From positions 434,001-498,000 of the forward strand of contig NZ_CP012983.1 in NCBI RefSeq assembly GCF_001411495.1: a stretch of 64,000 nt of DNA, written 5' to 3'. Numbering within the stretch: the first letter of the stretch is position 1; the number at the start of each line of letters is the position of its first letter. Below the pieces are notes generated by a model that saw nothing but the letters and a program-made list of their open reading frames with translations, did not search any database and had not been told where the DNA came from. Position numbers and translations under genes: made by a program. Below, piece after piece: positions 36,898 through 46,614 of this stretch. The stretch comes from Burkholderia cepacia ATCC 25416 (GTDB lineage Bacteria; Pseudomonadota; Gammaproteobacteria; Burkholderiales; Burkholderiaceae).

Positions 36898-38073
36898 ATG
36901 AAGAAACTTCTGGCAATCCCGGCAGCGGCTGCGTGCCTGCTTGCAGGCGCGGCGCATGCACAGAGCAGCGTCACGCTGTACGGCACGATCGACGCGGGCC
37001 TGGACTACATCAGCAACCAGAAATCGGCGGCCGGCGCGGGGCCCGCTTACGGCGTGCAGAGCGGCAACGTCAGCACGTCGCGCTGGGGGCTGCGCGGCAA
37101 CGAGGATCTCGGCGGCGGCCTGGCCGCCGTGTTCACCCTCGAGAACGGCTTCAACGTCGCGAACGGCAAGTTCGGCAACGGCGGCGACGAGTTCGGCCGT
37201 CAGGCCTGGGTCGGCCTCGCGAGCCGCCAATGGGGCACGGTGACGCTCGGCCGGCAATACGATTTCCTGGTCGACTTCGTCGCGCCGCTGTCGGCGACGG
37301 GCTCGGGATTCGGCGGCAACCTCGCCGATCACCCGTACGACAACGACAACCTCGCCAACGACACGCGGATGAACAACGCGGTGAAGTTCCGCAGCGCAGA
37401 CTACGGCGGCTTCACGTTCGGCGGCGCGTACGGCTTCAGCAACCAGGGCGGCGGGTTCAGCAACAACAACGCGTACAGCGTCGGCGCGCGGTATGCGAAC
37501 GGTCCGCTCGACGTGGGCGTGGCGTACCTGCAGTCGAACCAGCCGGGCGGCGTGAATGCGCCGAAGAACACCGGCGGATCGCTGAGCAGCTCGGACGGCG
37601 ATGCGATGCTCGCGGGCGGACGCTGGCGCACGTTCGGCGCCGGCGCGCACTATGCGTTCGATCATGCGACGATCGGCTTCGTTTATACGAGAACGATCCT
37701 GAACGACCCGCGCGAACTGTCGCAGGGCGGCGCGTACGGCACCGTGAACGGCCAGTTGCTGACCTTCAGCAACTACGAACTGAACGGGCGCTACTTCCTG
37801 ACGCCGGCCTTCTCGCTGGGCGGCTCGTATACGTTCACGCAGGGCCGTTTCGACGATGCGGGCCGCAGCATCGCGCCGAAGTGGAACCAGTTCATGCTGC
37901 AGGCCGACTATGCACTGTCGCGCCGCACCGATCTCTATCTCGAAGGCGTGTATCAGCGCGTGACGGGCGCGGACGGTGTCGCGGTGCTCGGCAACGCGGG
38001 GATCTTCAATCTGGCCGCGTCGGGTAACGATCGCCAGGCGGTGGTCGCGGCCGGCATCCGTCACAAGTTCTGA
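36898..38073 (+). CDS. Gram-negative porin
   Basis: A 391-residue outer-membrane porin of the Burkholderia OmpC/Omp38-like family. Signal peptide to AHAQSSVTLYG (cleavage after AHA, about residue 20), then the diagnostic VTLYGTIDAGLDY start, RWGLRGNEDLGGGLAAVFTL and the final aromatic strand IRHKF. It forms a trimeric channel for small hydrophilic solutes. It has its own upstream region and ends next to the efflux operon's terminator, which it faces. A second porin at 46615-47730 is a related but distinct copy. Confidence 0.93.
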   Translation: MKKLLAIPAAAACLLAGAAHAQSSVTLYGTIDAGLDYISNQKSAAGAGPAYGVQSGNVSTSRWGLRGNEDLGGGLAAVFTLENGFNVANGKFGNGGDEFGRQAWVGLASRQWGTVTLGRQYDFLVDFVAPLSATGSGFGGNLADHPYDNDNLANDTRMNNAVKFRSADYGGFTFGGAYGFSNQGGGFSNNNAYSVGARYANGPLDVGVAYLQSNQPGGVNAPKNTGGSLSSSDGDAMLAGGRWRTFGAGAHYAFDHATIGFVYTRTILNDPRELSQGGAYGTVNGQLLTFSNYELNGRYFLTPAFSLGGSYTFTQGRFDDAGRSIAPKWNQFMLQADYALSRRTDLYLEGVYQRVTGADGVAVLGNAGIFNLAASGNDRQAVVAAGIRHKF

Positions 38074-38087
38074 CCGGCCGGGCCCGC

Positions 38088-38118
38088 GAAAAAAAGCACC
38101 CGTCGCGATGACGGGTGC
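38088..38118 (-). terminator. Terminator of the RND efflux operon
   Basis: A perfect 9-bp hairpin, GCACCCGTC (38096-38104) and GACGGGTGC (38110-38118), 5-nt loop, followed on the minus strand by a run of seven or more Ts (38088-38095). It also lies just after the plus-strand porin stop codon and may serve both. Confidence 0.85.
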
Positions 38119-38156
38119 ATCCAAACGCGACACGCTCCCCACGTGCCGCAACGGGC

Positions 38157-39623
38157 TCAGGTCGTCGAACGAGCCGGCGTCGCGACCGGCGCTTTCGCGC
38201 CGGACGCTGCTTCGTCGGCCGACCACCCTCCGCCCAGTGCCGCGATCAACCCGACCGCCGCCAACTGCCGGCGCGTATTCAGTTCCAGCATCGCCACCTT
38301 CGTCTCGAGCTCGGTGGTCTGTGCGGTCACCACGTCGAGATAGCTGACGACGCCGTCCCGATAGCGCGACATCGACAACTGCAACGTGCGTTCGGCCGCG
38401 TCGAGCGCTTCCTGTTGGCGATCGGCTTCGTCGCCGAGATGGTGCGTGAGCGCGAGGTTGTCTTCCACCTGCTGGCACGCATCGAGTACCACCGCGCGGT
38501 ATTTCGCGCCGTTCTCGGCCAGCTGCGCGTGCGCCTGGGCCGTGAGCGCCTGGCGGCGGCCGCCGTCGAACAGCGTGAGCGCGAGGCTGGGCCCGATCGA
38601 CCAGATCTCGTTCGGCGCCCTGAGCCAATGGCCGAGCCCCGAACTCTGGTATCCGCCGATCAGCCCGAGCGTGATGTCGGGGAAGAACGCCGCGCGCACC
38701 ACGCCGATCTGCGCGTTGGCGGCCGCCATGCGGCGTTCGGCGGCCGCGACGTCGGGCCGCCGTTGCAGCAGCGTGGCGGGAATGCCGGCCGGGATCGCGG
38801 GCAGATACGCCACGCTCAGGTCCGGCGCGAGCGCGAACGACGAGGCCGGCACGCCGGTGAGCGTCGCGATCGCGTGCTCGTACAGCGCGCGCCGCGCCCG
38901 CACGTCCTCGGCCGACGCGCGGGCCGAGTCGAGCTGCGTCTGCGCGCGCGAGACGTCGAGATCGGATGCGATGCCGCCCGCGTGCCGGCTCATCGTGAGT
39001 TTCAACGCACGCTGGTACGTGTCGATCGTGTCGGACAGCAACTGCTGCTGCTGGTCGAGCCCGCGCAGGTTGAAGTACGCGTTCGCGAGGCTGGCCTGCA
39101 GGCTCAGCTGCACCGATGCGAGATCGTCGGCGCTGGCCTGCGCGTTCGCGCGCCCGGCCGCGACCTCGTTGCGCACCTTGCCCCACAGGTCGAGGTCGTA
39201 GTCGAAGCCGGCGTCGAGCGTGTTCGAGCCGTACACGTTCGGCTGGTTCGCGCCGCGCAGCGGGCGCGTGGCCGATTGCCGGTTGCTCGAAACCTGCGCG
39301 CCGAGGCCGATGGTCGGGAACAGCCCCGCGCGCGCCTGATCGAACAGCGCGCCGGCTTCGTCATGGCGCGCCACCGCGGCGGCCACGTCGGGGTTGGCGG
39401 CCGCGACCCGCGCTTCGAGCCGGTCGAGCACCGGATCGCGGAACGCCTTCCACCAGCCGTCGCGTGCGATGCGGTCGGCCGGCTGTGCCGGCTGCCAGCC
39501 GCCCGCTTCCTTGAATTGGGCAGGCAGCGCGGTGGTGGGCGCGTGATAGACGGGCGCGAACGAGCAGGCGGAGAGGAACGCGATACTGGCGAGCATCGCG
39601 CAGAGCCGACGCGGGTTAGCCAT
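38157..39623 (-). CDS. Outer-membrane efflux channel lipoprotein (NodT/OprM family)
   Basis: A 488-residue TolC-like outer-membrane factor. The lipobox LSAC marks an acylated Cys16. Two OEP repeats follow, with GLGAQVSSNRQSATRPL, YDLDLWGKVRNEVAAGRANAQ and LQRRPDVAAAERRMAAANAQ as family signatures. It forms the exit duct of the tripartite pump encoded upstream. The ATG at 39623 overlaps the adaptor gene end by 8 bases. The end of the operon is a strong terminator. Confidence 0.92.
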   Translation of the reverse strand: MANPRRLCAMLASIAFLSACSFAPVYHAPTTALPAQFKEAGGWQPAQPADRIARDGWWKAFRDPVLDRLEARVAAANPDVAAAVARHDEAGALFDQARAGLFPTIGLGAQVSSNRQSATRPLRGANQPNVYGSNTLDAGFDYDLDLWGKVRNEVAAGRANAQASADDLASVQLSLQASLANAYFNLRGLDQQQQLLSDTIDTYQRALKLTMSRHAGGIASDLDVSRAQTQLDSARASAEDVRARRALYEHAIATLTGVPASSFALAPDLSVAYLPAIPAGIPATLLQRRPDVAAAERRMAAANAQIGVVRAAFFPDITLGLIGGYQSSGLGHWLRAPNEIWSIGPSLALTLFDGGRRQALTAQAHAQLAENGAKYRAVVLDACQQVEDNLALTHHLGDEADRQQEALDAAERTLQLSMSRYRDGVVSYLDVVTAQTTELETKVAMLELNTRRQLAAVGLIAALGGGWSADEAASGAKAPVATPARSTT

Positions 39624-40821
39624 TCGCACGCTCCGTGTCGCGCACGGCCGCCGCGATGGTGCCGGCCGGCGTCGCGAGCCGGACGCGGTCGCCCGCGGAC
39701 AGCGAGTCGGGCGGGTTGTCGATCACGCGATCGTCGGGCGCGAGGCCGGTCGCGATCTGCACGTGCGTGCCGAGGTCGGTCGCGATCGTGACGGGCTTGA
39801 GCACCGCGCGATCGTCCTTGCCGACCACGGCGACCTGCAGGCCGGCCTGGCGGAAGATCAGCGAGCTGGCGGGAATCGTCAACGCGTGGCTGCTGCCGGC
39901 CGGCAGCGCGAAATGCACCTCGGTGTATTCGCCCGGAATCAGCTTGCCGTCGCGGTTGTCGACCATCAGCTGCACGAGCAGCGTGCCGGTCGAATCGGCG
40001 ATCGAATCGTCGGTGTCGGCGAGCGTCGCATGGAAGGTCTCGTCCGGATGCTCGGGCACGGTCAGCGTCGCGCTCATGCCGGGGCGGATCGCGGCGGCCT
40101 CGTTCTGCGGCACGCTCACGTAGACGCGCATCCGGTGCACGTCGGACACGGCGAACAGTTCGGGGCCGGCGCCGCCGCCGGCCGAGATCAGCTGGCCGAT
40201 GTCGGTCTTGCGCGCGGTGACGACGCCGTCGAACGGCGCGACGATGCGCTTGAACGCCTCCAGCGCGTCGAGACGCCGCACGTTGGCCTCGTTGGCCGCG
40301 ACGATCGCCTGCTTGGCGGCGAGGTCGCTGGTCTTCTCGTCGGTTTCCTGCTGCGACACGGAATCCTGCGCGAGCATCCTGGTCCAGCGCGCGGCCGTGG
40401 ACGCGGCCAGCTTCTCGTTGGCGAGCGAGCTCTGCAGGTCGGCGCGCGCCTGCTGAAGCTGCTGGTCGAGCTCGGGCGTGTCGATCAGGCCGAGCAGCTG
40501 GCCCGACTTCACGTGCGCGCCGATATCGGTGTACCACGCACGCAGGTAGCCCGACACCTGCGCATGGATCGGCGCGCTTTCGAACGCGGACAGGTGGCCG
40601 GGCAGCACGAGCGCGGCGCCGTCGCCGCCGGTCGTCGGCGTGTAGGCGACCACGGTCGGCACCGCCTGTTCGGCGGACCATCGGGTCATTTCCTGTTTCG
40701 CGTGCGCGCGGCCTGCGATGCCGGCCGTCACGATGCCGACCGCGACCAGCGCGGCGATCGTGGCGACGAGCTTGAGGTTGGGCAGCCGTTTCGGCGACTT
40801 GATTTCGATCTCAGTGGACAT
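39616..40821 (-). CDS. RND efflux periplasmic adaptor (membrane fusion protein)
   Basis: A 401-residue HlyD/AcrA-type adaptor. An N-terminal anchor helix (LVATIAALVAVGIVTAGIAG), the first lipoyl half-motif (GHLSAFESAPIHAQVSGYLR), a coiled hairpin (LQQARADLQSSLANEKLA) and the beta-barrel domain follow. It bridges the inner-membrane pump and the outer-membrane channel. The gene overlaps the pump gene by 11 bases and the channel gene by 8, so the three are translationally coupled. Confidence 0.93.
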   Translation of the reverse strand: MSTEIEIKSPKRLPNLKLVATIAALVAVGIVTAGIAGRAHAKQEMTRWSAEQAVPTVVAYTPTTGGDGAALVLPGHLSAFESAPIHAQVSGYLRAWYTDIGAHVKSGQLLGLIDTPELDQQLQQARADLQSSLANEKLAASTAARWTRMLAQDSVSQQETDEKTSDLAAKQAIVAANEANVRRLDALEAFKRIVAPFDGVVTARKTDIGQLISAGGGAGPELFAVSDVHRMRVYVSVPQNEAAAIRPGMSATLTVPEHPDETFHATLADTDDSIADSTGTLLVQLMVDNRDGKLIPGEYTEVHFALPAGSSHALTIPASSLIFRQAGLQVAVVGKDDRAVLKPVTIATDLGTHVQIATGLAPDDRVIDNPPDSLSAGDRVRLATPAGTIAAAVRDTERANG

Positions 40822-43800
40822 GGGAAGCTCCGGACGCGGAAGGGAAGGAAGCGCGGGGTGCGTCGTGTTTCAGCGCATCGCGCCGATGCACGAGGCTGAA
40901 CACGACGGGAACGAAGAACAGTGTCGCGATCGTCGCGCACGCGAGGCCGCCGATCACGGCGCGGCCGAGCGGCGCGTTCTGCTCGCCGCCGTCGCCGAGG
41001 CCGAGCGCCATCGGCGCCATGCCGATGATCATCGCGAGCGCGGTCATCAGCACGGGCCGAAAGCGCGTGAAGCCGGCTTCGAGCGCCGAGGCGAGCGCGT
41101 TGCCGGTTTCGGCGAGGCGCTCGCGCGCGAAGCTCACGACGAGGATCGCGTTCGCGGTGGCCACGCCCATGCACAGGATCGCGCCGGTGAGCGCGGGCAC
41201 CGACATCGGCGTGTGCGTGGTGAACAGCATCCAGACGATGCCGGCCAGCGCCGCCGGCAGCGCGGAGACGATCACGAACGCATCGGCCCACGAGTGGAAG
41301 TTCACGACGATCAGCAGGTAGATCAGCACGATTGCGCCCGCCAGCCCGAGCAGCAGGCCGGTGAACGCGCTGTTCATGGTCTGCACCTGGCCGCGCAGCG
41401 TGACGGTCGAGCCCTTGGGCAGGTCCTTCGCGGTGGCCTTGACGATGCTGCCGATGTCGGCGGCGACGGCGCCGAGGTCGCGGCCCTGGGTGGTCGCGTA
41501 GATGTCGAACAGCGGTTCGATGTTGTAGTGCGACACCACTGCGTTGCCGACGCCGCGCGTGATCGTCGCGAGACCGCCGAGCAGCTGCGACTGGCCGTTC
41601 GCGCCGGTGACAGGCAGGTTCTGCAGCGCCGACAGCGTGGTCATCCGGTACTGCGGCGTCTGCGCGACGATCGGATAGGACACGCCGTTACGCGGATTGA
41701 GCCAGTAGGTCGGGTCGACCTGGCTGGTGCCCGCGAGCGTCGCGACCACCGAGTTCGTCACGTCCTGCTCGGTGATGCCGAGCTGGTCGGCACGCGTCCG
41801 GTCGACCGCCACCGTGAACTGCGGATAGGTGCTGGCCTGCTGGATGCGCGGGTCGGCCACGCCGGCGATCAGGCGCAGCTTGCGGTACAGCTCGCGCGCA
41901 TAAGCGAGGTTGGCCTGCTGGTTGGGGCCGGCCACCTGCAGGTCGACCGGGGCCGGTGCGCCGAAGTTGAGGATCTGGCTGACGATGTCGGCAGGCAGGA
42001 ACGAGAACGTGGTGCCCGGATAGGCGCGCGGCAGGCGTTCGCGCAGCTCGCGCACGTAGTCGGCGGTCGGTGCGTGGTCGTGCGACAGCGAGATCAGGAT
42101 GTCGCCGTCCTGCGGCCCGAGCGTGCCGCTGTTGTTGTAGGTCAGGTTGATCCCGCTGTTCGGCAGGCCGATGTTGTCGACCACTTCGCGCAACTGCGCG
42201 GGCGGGATCACACCGCGAATCGTGTTTTCGATACGGTCGAACTCGGCGGCGGTTTCCTCGACCCGCGTGCCGACCGGCGCACGCACGTGCAGCGAGATCT
42301 CGCCCGAGTCGATCGTCGGGAAGAAGTTGCGGCCGAGCCACGGGACGAGCAGGAACGATGCGGCCACCACGCACAGGAACGCGACGACGAACGGCTTGCG
42401 GCGTGTGAGCGCGAGGCCCAGCAGGATCCGGTACGACGCGCGCACGGACTCGAAGCGGCGCTCGAATGCACGCTGGAAGCGCACCAGCGGATTGCGCGAC
42501 GGCGGCGCGTCGTGCGCGCCGGCATGGCCCGCATGCGAATCCATGATCGCCGCGAGCTCGCCCGACGCATGGCCGGCCGACGCGTGCGGCTTGAGCAGGT
42601 ATTGCGCGAGCATCGGCACGAAGGTGCGCGACAGCACGAACGACGACATCATCGAGAAGATCACGGCCTTCGCCATCGGCACGAACAGGAAGCGCGAGAT
42701 GCCGTCGAGCATCAGCATCGGCACGAACACGATGCAGATGCACAGCAGCGAGACGAGCGCCGGCATCACGATCTGTTTCGCGCCGTCGACGATCGCGGTG
42801 CGCGTGTCCTTGCCCTGTTCGAGGTGCCAGTTCACGTTCTCGATCGTCACCGTCGCGTCGTCGACCAGAATCCCGACCGCGAGCGCGAGGCCGCCGAGCG
42901 TCATCACGTTGAGTGTTTCGCCGGTGGCCGCGAGCAGCGCGATCGCCGAGAGCACGGCAAGCGGGATCGACGCGGCGATGATCAGCGTCGAGCGCCACGA
43001 GCCGAGGAACAGCAGGATCATCAGCGAGGTCAGCGCGGCGGCGATGATGCCTTCGCGCGCCACGCCGCTGACGGCGCCGTTCACGAAGGTCGACTGGTCG
43101 CCCATCGTGACGAGCTTCAGGCCCGGCGGCAGCGTCTGTTCGACCAGCGGCAGCTTCGCCTTCACGCCCGCGATGATGTCGAGCGTCGATGCCGAGCCGT
43201 TCTTCAGGATACTCATCAGCACCGCGCGATGGCCGTCCACGCGCACGATGTTGCCCTGCGGCGGGTAGCCGTCACGCACATGCGCGACGTCACGGATATA
43301 AATCGTCGTGCCGTCGACCGACTTGATCGGCAGGTCGTTCAACGCGTCGAGCGAGAGCGGGCTGTTGTTGAGCTTGATGTTGTATTCGAAGCGGCCGATC
43401 TTCTGCGTGCCGGCCGGGATGATCTGGTTCTGCTGCGCGAGCGCGTGCGCGACGTCCTGCGCCGACAGCCCTTTCGACTGCAGCGCCTGCGGGTCGAGGT
43501 CGATCTGCACTTCACGTGACTTGCCGCCGTACGGCGTCGGAATCGCGACACCGGGCACAGACAGCAGCTGCGGTCGAATGAAGTTGACCGCGTAATCCGC
43601 CAGCTTCTGTTCGTCGAGCGTGTTGCTGGTCAGCGCGATCTGCAGCACGGGGACGGTCGACGCGTTGTAGTTGAGGATTTGCGGCGGCGTGGTGCCGGGC
43701 GGCATCTGTTTGAGCACGGTCTGCGAGATCGACGTGACCTGCGCGGTTGCCGTGCGGATATCGACGGTCGGCTGGAAGAAGATCTTCACGATGCCGTAGC

Positions 43801-44065
43801 CGCGGAACGATTGTGACTCGATATGCTGGACATCGTTGACCGTCGTGCCGAGCGTGCGCTCGTAGTACGTGATCACGCGTCCGGACATGTCGTCCGGCTG
43901 CAGGCCGGCGTAGTTCCAGACGACGCTGATCACCGGAATGCGGATATCCGGGAAGATGTCGATGGGCGTGCGGAGTGCCGCGAGCGGACCCGCGATCAGG
44001 ATCAGCAGCGCCAGCACGACGAACGTGTAGGGCCGGGTGAGCGCGAGCCGGACAATTTTCAGCAT
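40811..44065 (-). CDS. RND efflux transporter, AcrB/MdtB-like
   Basis: A 1084-residue inner-membrane proton antiporter. It has the RND architecture of two repeats with large periplasmic loops. Signatures are ALRTPIDIFPDIRIPVISVV, LALAVGILVDDATVTIENVN (paired Asp residues of TM4), and ILCMGVATANAILVVSFARER in the second half. The DDA pair and length are of the HAE type, so drugs or organic solutes rather than metals are likely. It is transcribed before its adaptor and channel genes. A response-regulator gene lies 157 bases upstream. Confidence 0.93.
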   Translation of the reverse strand: MLKIVRLALTRPYTFVVLALLILIAGPLAALRTPIDIFPDIRIPVISVVWNYAGLQPDDMSGRVITYYERTLGTTVNDVQHIESQSFRGYGIVKIFFQPTVDIRTATAQVTSISQTVLKQMPPGTTPPQILNYNASTVPVLQIALTSNTLDEQKLADYAVNFIRPQLLSVPGVAIPTPYGGKSREVQIDLDPQALQSKGLSAQDVAHALAQQNQIIPAGTQKIGRFEYNIKLNNSPLSLDALNDLPIKSVDGTTIYIRDVAHVRDGYPPQGNIVRVDGHRAVLMSILKNGSASTLDIIAGVKAKLPLVEQTLPPGLKLVTMGDQSTFVNGAVSGVAREGIIAAALTSLMILLFLGSWRSTLIIAASIPLAVLSAIALLAATGETLNVMTLGGLALAVGILVDDATVTIENVNWHLEQGKDTRTAIVDGAKQIVMPALVSLLCICIVFVPMLMLDGISRFLFVPMAKAVIFSMMSSFVLSRTFVPMLAQYLLKPHASAGHASGELAAIMDSHAGHAGAHDAPPSRNPLVRFQRAFERRFESVRASYRILLGLALTRRKPFVVAFLCVVAASFLLVPWLGRNFFPTIDSGEISLHVRAPVGTRVEETAAEFDRIENTIRGVIPPAQLREVVDNIGLPNSGINLTYNNSGTLGPQDGDILISLSHDHAPTADYVRELRERLPRAYPGTTFSFLPADIVSQILNFGAPAPVDLQVAGPNQQANLAYARELYRKLRLIAGVADPRIQQASTYPQFTVAVDRTRADQLGITEQDVTNSVVATLAGTSQVDPTYWLNPRNGVSYPIVAQTPQYRMTTLSALQNLPVTGANGQSQLLGGLATITRGVGNAVVSHYNIEPLFDIYATTQGRDLGAVAADIGSIVKATAKDLPKGSTVTLRGQVQTMNSAFTGLLLGLAGAIVLIYLLIVVNFHSWADAFVIVSALPAALAGIVWMLFTTHTPMSVPALTGAILCMGVATANAILVVSFARERLAETGNALASALEAGFTRFRPVLMTALAMIIGMAPMALGLGDGGEQNAPLGRAVIGGLACATIATLFFVPVVFSLVHRRDALKHDAPRASFPSASGASHVH

Positions 44066-44222
44066 GGGGTGCTGCTCCGTTCAAAAGCGTCGTGAAGAAG
44101 AGCCGGATGCGCGCGGCTTCGGGAAAACACCGATACGCAGCCGATGACCGCATTCTGCGGAGCGGCCCCTAACAGCCGGTCGCTAAAAAGATGAAAGAAG
44201 TTTTAGGTGGCGGCGGCCGGAT
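44066..44222 (-). promoter_or_regulatory. Promoter gap of the RND operon
   Basis: 157 bases between the response-regulator stop and the RND gene start on the minus strand. The patch at 44180-44215 is AT-rich (AAAAAGATGAAAGAAGTTTTAG). It probably holds the pump promoter, which the upstream regulator may control (inference). Confidence 0.35.
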
Positions 44223-44897
44223 TCAGCCGAGCATGTAGCCCGAGCCGCGGATCGTGCGGATCAACGGTGCCGCATCCGGACGGTTCACCTTCTTGCGCAG
44301 GCGGCCGACGTGGACGTCGATCAGGTTGGTGCCCGGATCGAAGCGGCAGCCCCACACCGCCTCGAAGATCATCGTGCGCGTGAGCACGCGGCCGGCGTGG
44401 CGCATCATGAATTCGAGCACGCGCAATTCGGTCGGCAGCAGCGCGAGCTCGCTCGCGCCGAGCGTGACGCGGCGCCGCACCAGGTCGAATGCGAGCTCGC
44501 CCGCGCGCAGGACCGTCTCGACCTGAGCGCCGCGCGGCCGGCGGCGGATCAGCACGTCGATGCGCGCGCACATCTCGTCGAGCGAGAACGGCTTGACGAG
44601 ATAGTCGTCGCCGCCCGCGCGCAGCCCCTGGATGCGCTGGTCGACGTCGGACATCGCGCTCATCACGAGCACCGGCGTGTCGAGGCCGACGCCGCGCATC
44701 GTCGCGAGAATCGTGAGCCCGTCGAGATCCGGCAGCATGCGGTCGAGCGTCACGACGTCGTAGTCGGCACTCATCGCCCTGGCCATGCCGTCGCGGCCGG
44801 TGCGCGCGACGTCCACCTGGTGGCCGCCGGCGCGCAACGTCTGGGTGATGTGATCCGCGATCAGCGGATCGTCTTCGATCGTCAGGATGTGGGGCAT
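44223..44897 (-). CDS. OmpR-family response regulator without adjacent kinase
   Basis: A 224-residue regulator with intact phosphorylation site: acidic pair EDD (residues 8-10), Asp52 in VVTLDRMLPDLDG and lysine in DYLVKPF. The DNA-binding domain carries ELALLPTELRVLEFMMRHAG. It lies upstream of the RND operon on the same strand, and a LysR gene lies upstream of it in turn. No histidine kinase is nearby. The receiver is much like that of 33117-33863, so the kinase at 33877-35274 is the obvious candidate partner. Confidence 0.9.
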   Translation of the reverse strand: MPHILTIEDDPLIADHITQTLRAGGHQVDVARTGRDGMARAMSADYDVVTLDRMLPDLDGLTILATMRGVGLDTPVLVMSAMSDVDQRIQGLRAGGDDYLVKPFSLDEMCARIDVLIRRRPRGAQVETVLRAGELAFDLVRRRVTLGASELALLPTELRVLEFMMRHAGRVLTRTMIFEAVWGCRFDPGTNLIDVHVGRLRKKVNRPDAAPLIRTIRGSGYMLG

Positions 44898-44919
44898 GGA
44901 CGGGGCGGCCCGGGCGGAA

Positions 44920-45828
44920 TCAGGCGGCGGCGCGCTCGGGCGCGCGATAGTGTTCGACCACGTAGTCGATGAAGCTGCGGACCTTGGTCGACAGATGGTT
45001 GCGGCTCGGGTAAAGCATCGAGATGCAGCGCGCGCCGCCGTTCACTTCGTAGCGTTCGAGCAGCGGCACCAGCGCGCCGCGTGCGAGATCGTCGGCGACG
45101 AGCGGGTGCGGCAATTGCGTGATGCCCATGTGATTGAGCGCCGCGATTCGCACCATCATGCTGCCGGTCGAGGCCAGCGCGTTGCCCGTGTAGACGCGGT
45201 AGGAACCGTCGACGTCCGAGAATTCCCAGCTGCGCGCGGTGCCGTTCGACACGGTCAGCAGGCTGTGTTCGTTCAGTTCGACGGGATCGTTGGGCGTGCC
45301 GTGGCGCGCGAGGTACTCGGGTGACGCGACGACCACGTCGCGCACGCTCGTCAGCATCCGCGACACGAAGGTCGCGTTGACGAGGCGGCGATCGTCGCAG
45401 AAGCAGACGTCGTAGCCGCCCTCGACCATGTCGACGTGCGTGTCGAACGTGGTCACGTCGAACCGGACGCGCGGATGCCCGTCGCGATACGCCGACAGCA
45501 GCATGCCGAGGCCGGCCGCGACGGAGGTCGCCGACGCGGCGATCCGCAGCGTGCCGCGCGGGTCGCGCGTGACCTGCACGAGGTTCGATTCCATCTCGTC
45601 GAGCTTCTCGATGATCGAGCGGCAACCGTCGAGATATTCGCGGCCGGTCTCGGTGAGGGACAGGCTGCGGGTCGTCCGGTTCAGCAGTCGCATGTTCAGG
45701 TGCGCTTCGAGCATGCCGACGCTGCGCGTGACCGCGGCCGCCGACATCCCGAGCTGGCGCGCGGCGAGATTGAAACTCGACAACTCGACTACACGCGTGA
45801 ACACGCGCATCGCTTGCAGTTGGTTCAT
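44920..45828 (-). CDS. LysR-type transcriptional regulator
   Basis: A 302-residue LysR regulator of the CrgA-like kind. The N-terminal HTH (SFNLAARQLGMSAAAVTRSV) and the linker NRTTRSLSLTETGREYL are typical, and the effector domain follows (LRIAASATSVAAGLGMLLSA). It precedes the response regulator and the RND efflux operon on the same strand, a position that suggests it may control or be cotranscribed with them. The 22-base gap to the response-regulator gene supports cotranscription. Confidence 0.9.
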   Translation of the reverse strand: MNQLQAMRVFTRVVELSSFNLAARQLGMSAAAVTRSVGMLEAHLNMRLLNRTTRSLSLTETGREYLDGCRSIIEKLDEMESNLVQVTRDPRGTLRIAASATSVAAGLGMLLSAYRDGHPRVRFDVTTFDTHVDMVEGGYDVCFCDDRRLVNATFVSRMLTSVRDVVVASPEYLARHGTPNDPVELNEHSLLTVSNGTARSWEFSDVDGSYRVYTGNALASTGSMMVRIAALNHMGITQLPHPLVADDLARGALVPLLERYEVNGGARCISMLYPSRNHLSTKVRSFIDYVVEHYRAPERAAA

Positions 45829-46164
45829 GGTCCGCCGAAGGAAAGAATTGACCGTTCGCATGCGCCGCCGACGCATCGCTCGATGCGTGCCGCCGCGCGT
45901 GACCGGCAAGGTAGCGAGCCGATTATGGGATGCGGGCCGGCGCCGGACACTTAAAAAACGACGCGGAATGGATGAAATTTCGTTTAAGGAAGCGGCGGAC
46001 GACCATGCCATCGAGATCGTCGTGCGTCGTGACGGCGAATACGCGATTGTCGCAACGGCAGTCAACCTAAAAATAAATTCATGAAGCTGCATCAAATCTT
46101 CAGGTGCGCGCGCGACGCGGCTGCCGATAATGGGCCGATACGAGTAGCCACGAGGAACGCAATA
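45829..46164. promoter_or_regulatory. Divergent promoter region between a LysR gene and a small unknown gene
   Basis: 336 bases without a supported gene. An AT-richer segment at 45950-46090 (for example CTAAAAATAAATTCATGAAG) probably holds promoters for the divergent LysR gene and the 124-residue unknown gene at 46165. No repeat or operator was recognised. Confidence 0.35.
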
Positions 46165-46539
46165 ATGACGCAGCCGCTGAGTATCAAGATGATCCAGGAA
46201 CACGGCAAGCCGGTGGTGCTGGTGTCGGTCGAACGGGGTGCCGCGGTGCTCGATCCGGAGGACGTCGATGCGGTCATCCAGTATCTGAGCCTGTTGCGCG
46301 CGTCGATGCAGCCGGCCGTGCCCGAGATGCCGCCGCGCGCGCAGCAGTTCGTGACGGAGATGGACCCGTGCTGGTATGCGGAGCGCCATCCGCTGTACGG
46401 CGGCGCGGTGCTGTTGCTGCGGCACACGGGGCTCGGCTGGGCGAGTTTCGCGCTGCCGCCGCGGAGCCTCGAGCGTCTGCACGGGTCGCTCACGCAACTG
46501 CTGGAGGACGAGCAGATGGTGGTCAGCCTGCCGAACTGA
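46165..46539 (+). CDS. Conserved-looking hypothetical protein
   Basis: A 124-residue soluble protein. The start is the ATG with GAGG nine bases upstream. It has a beta-rich N-terminus (KPVVLVSVERGAAVLDPEDV), a Trp/Tyr-containing middle (MDPCWYAERHPLYGGAVLLL) and a leucine-rich helical end (SLERLHGSLTQLLEDEQMVV). No family is recognised and no signal peptide is seen. It is monocistronic, divergent from a LysR gene and convergent with a porin gene across a strong hairpin. Confidence 0.7.
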   Translation: MTQPLSIKMIQEHGKPVVLVSVERGAAVLDPEDVDAVIQYLSLLRASMQPAVPEMPPRAQQFVTEMDPCWYAERHPLYGGAVLLLRHTGLGWASFALPPRSLERLHGSLTQLLEDEQMVVSLPN

Positions 46540-46567
46540 TTCGGCGCGTGGGTCGATCGCGCGGGCC

Positions 46568-46601
46568 GGGGCCGGCTTCCGGTACACGGGAAGCCGGCCC
46601 C
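46568..46601. terminator. Strong hairpin between convergent genes
   Basis: A 13-bp perfect inverted repeat, GGGGCCGGCTTCC (46568-46580) and GGAAGCCGGCCCC (46589-46601), 8-nt loop. It lies between the small unknown gene and the second porin gene and may stop transcription from both sides. Confidence 0.75.
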
Positions 46602-46614
46602 TTCGCGCGATCGC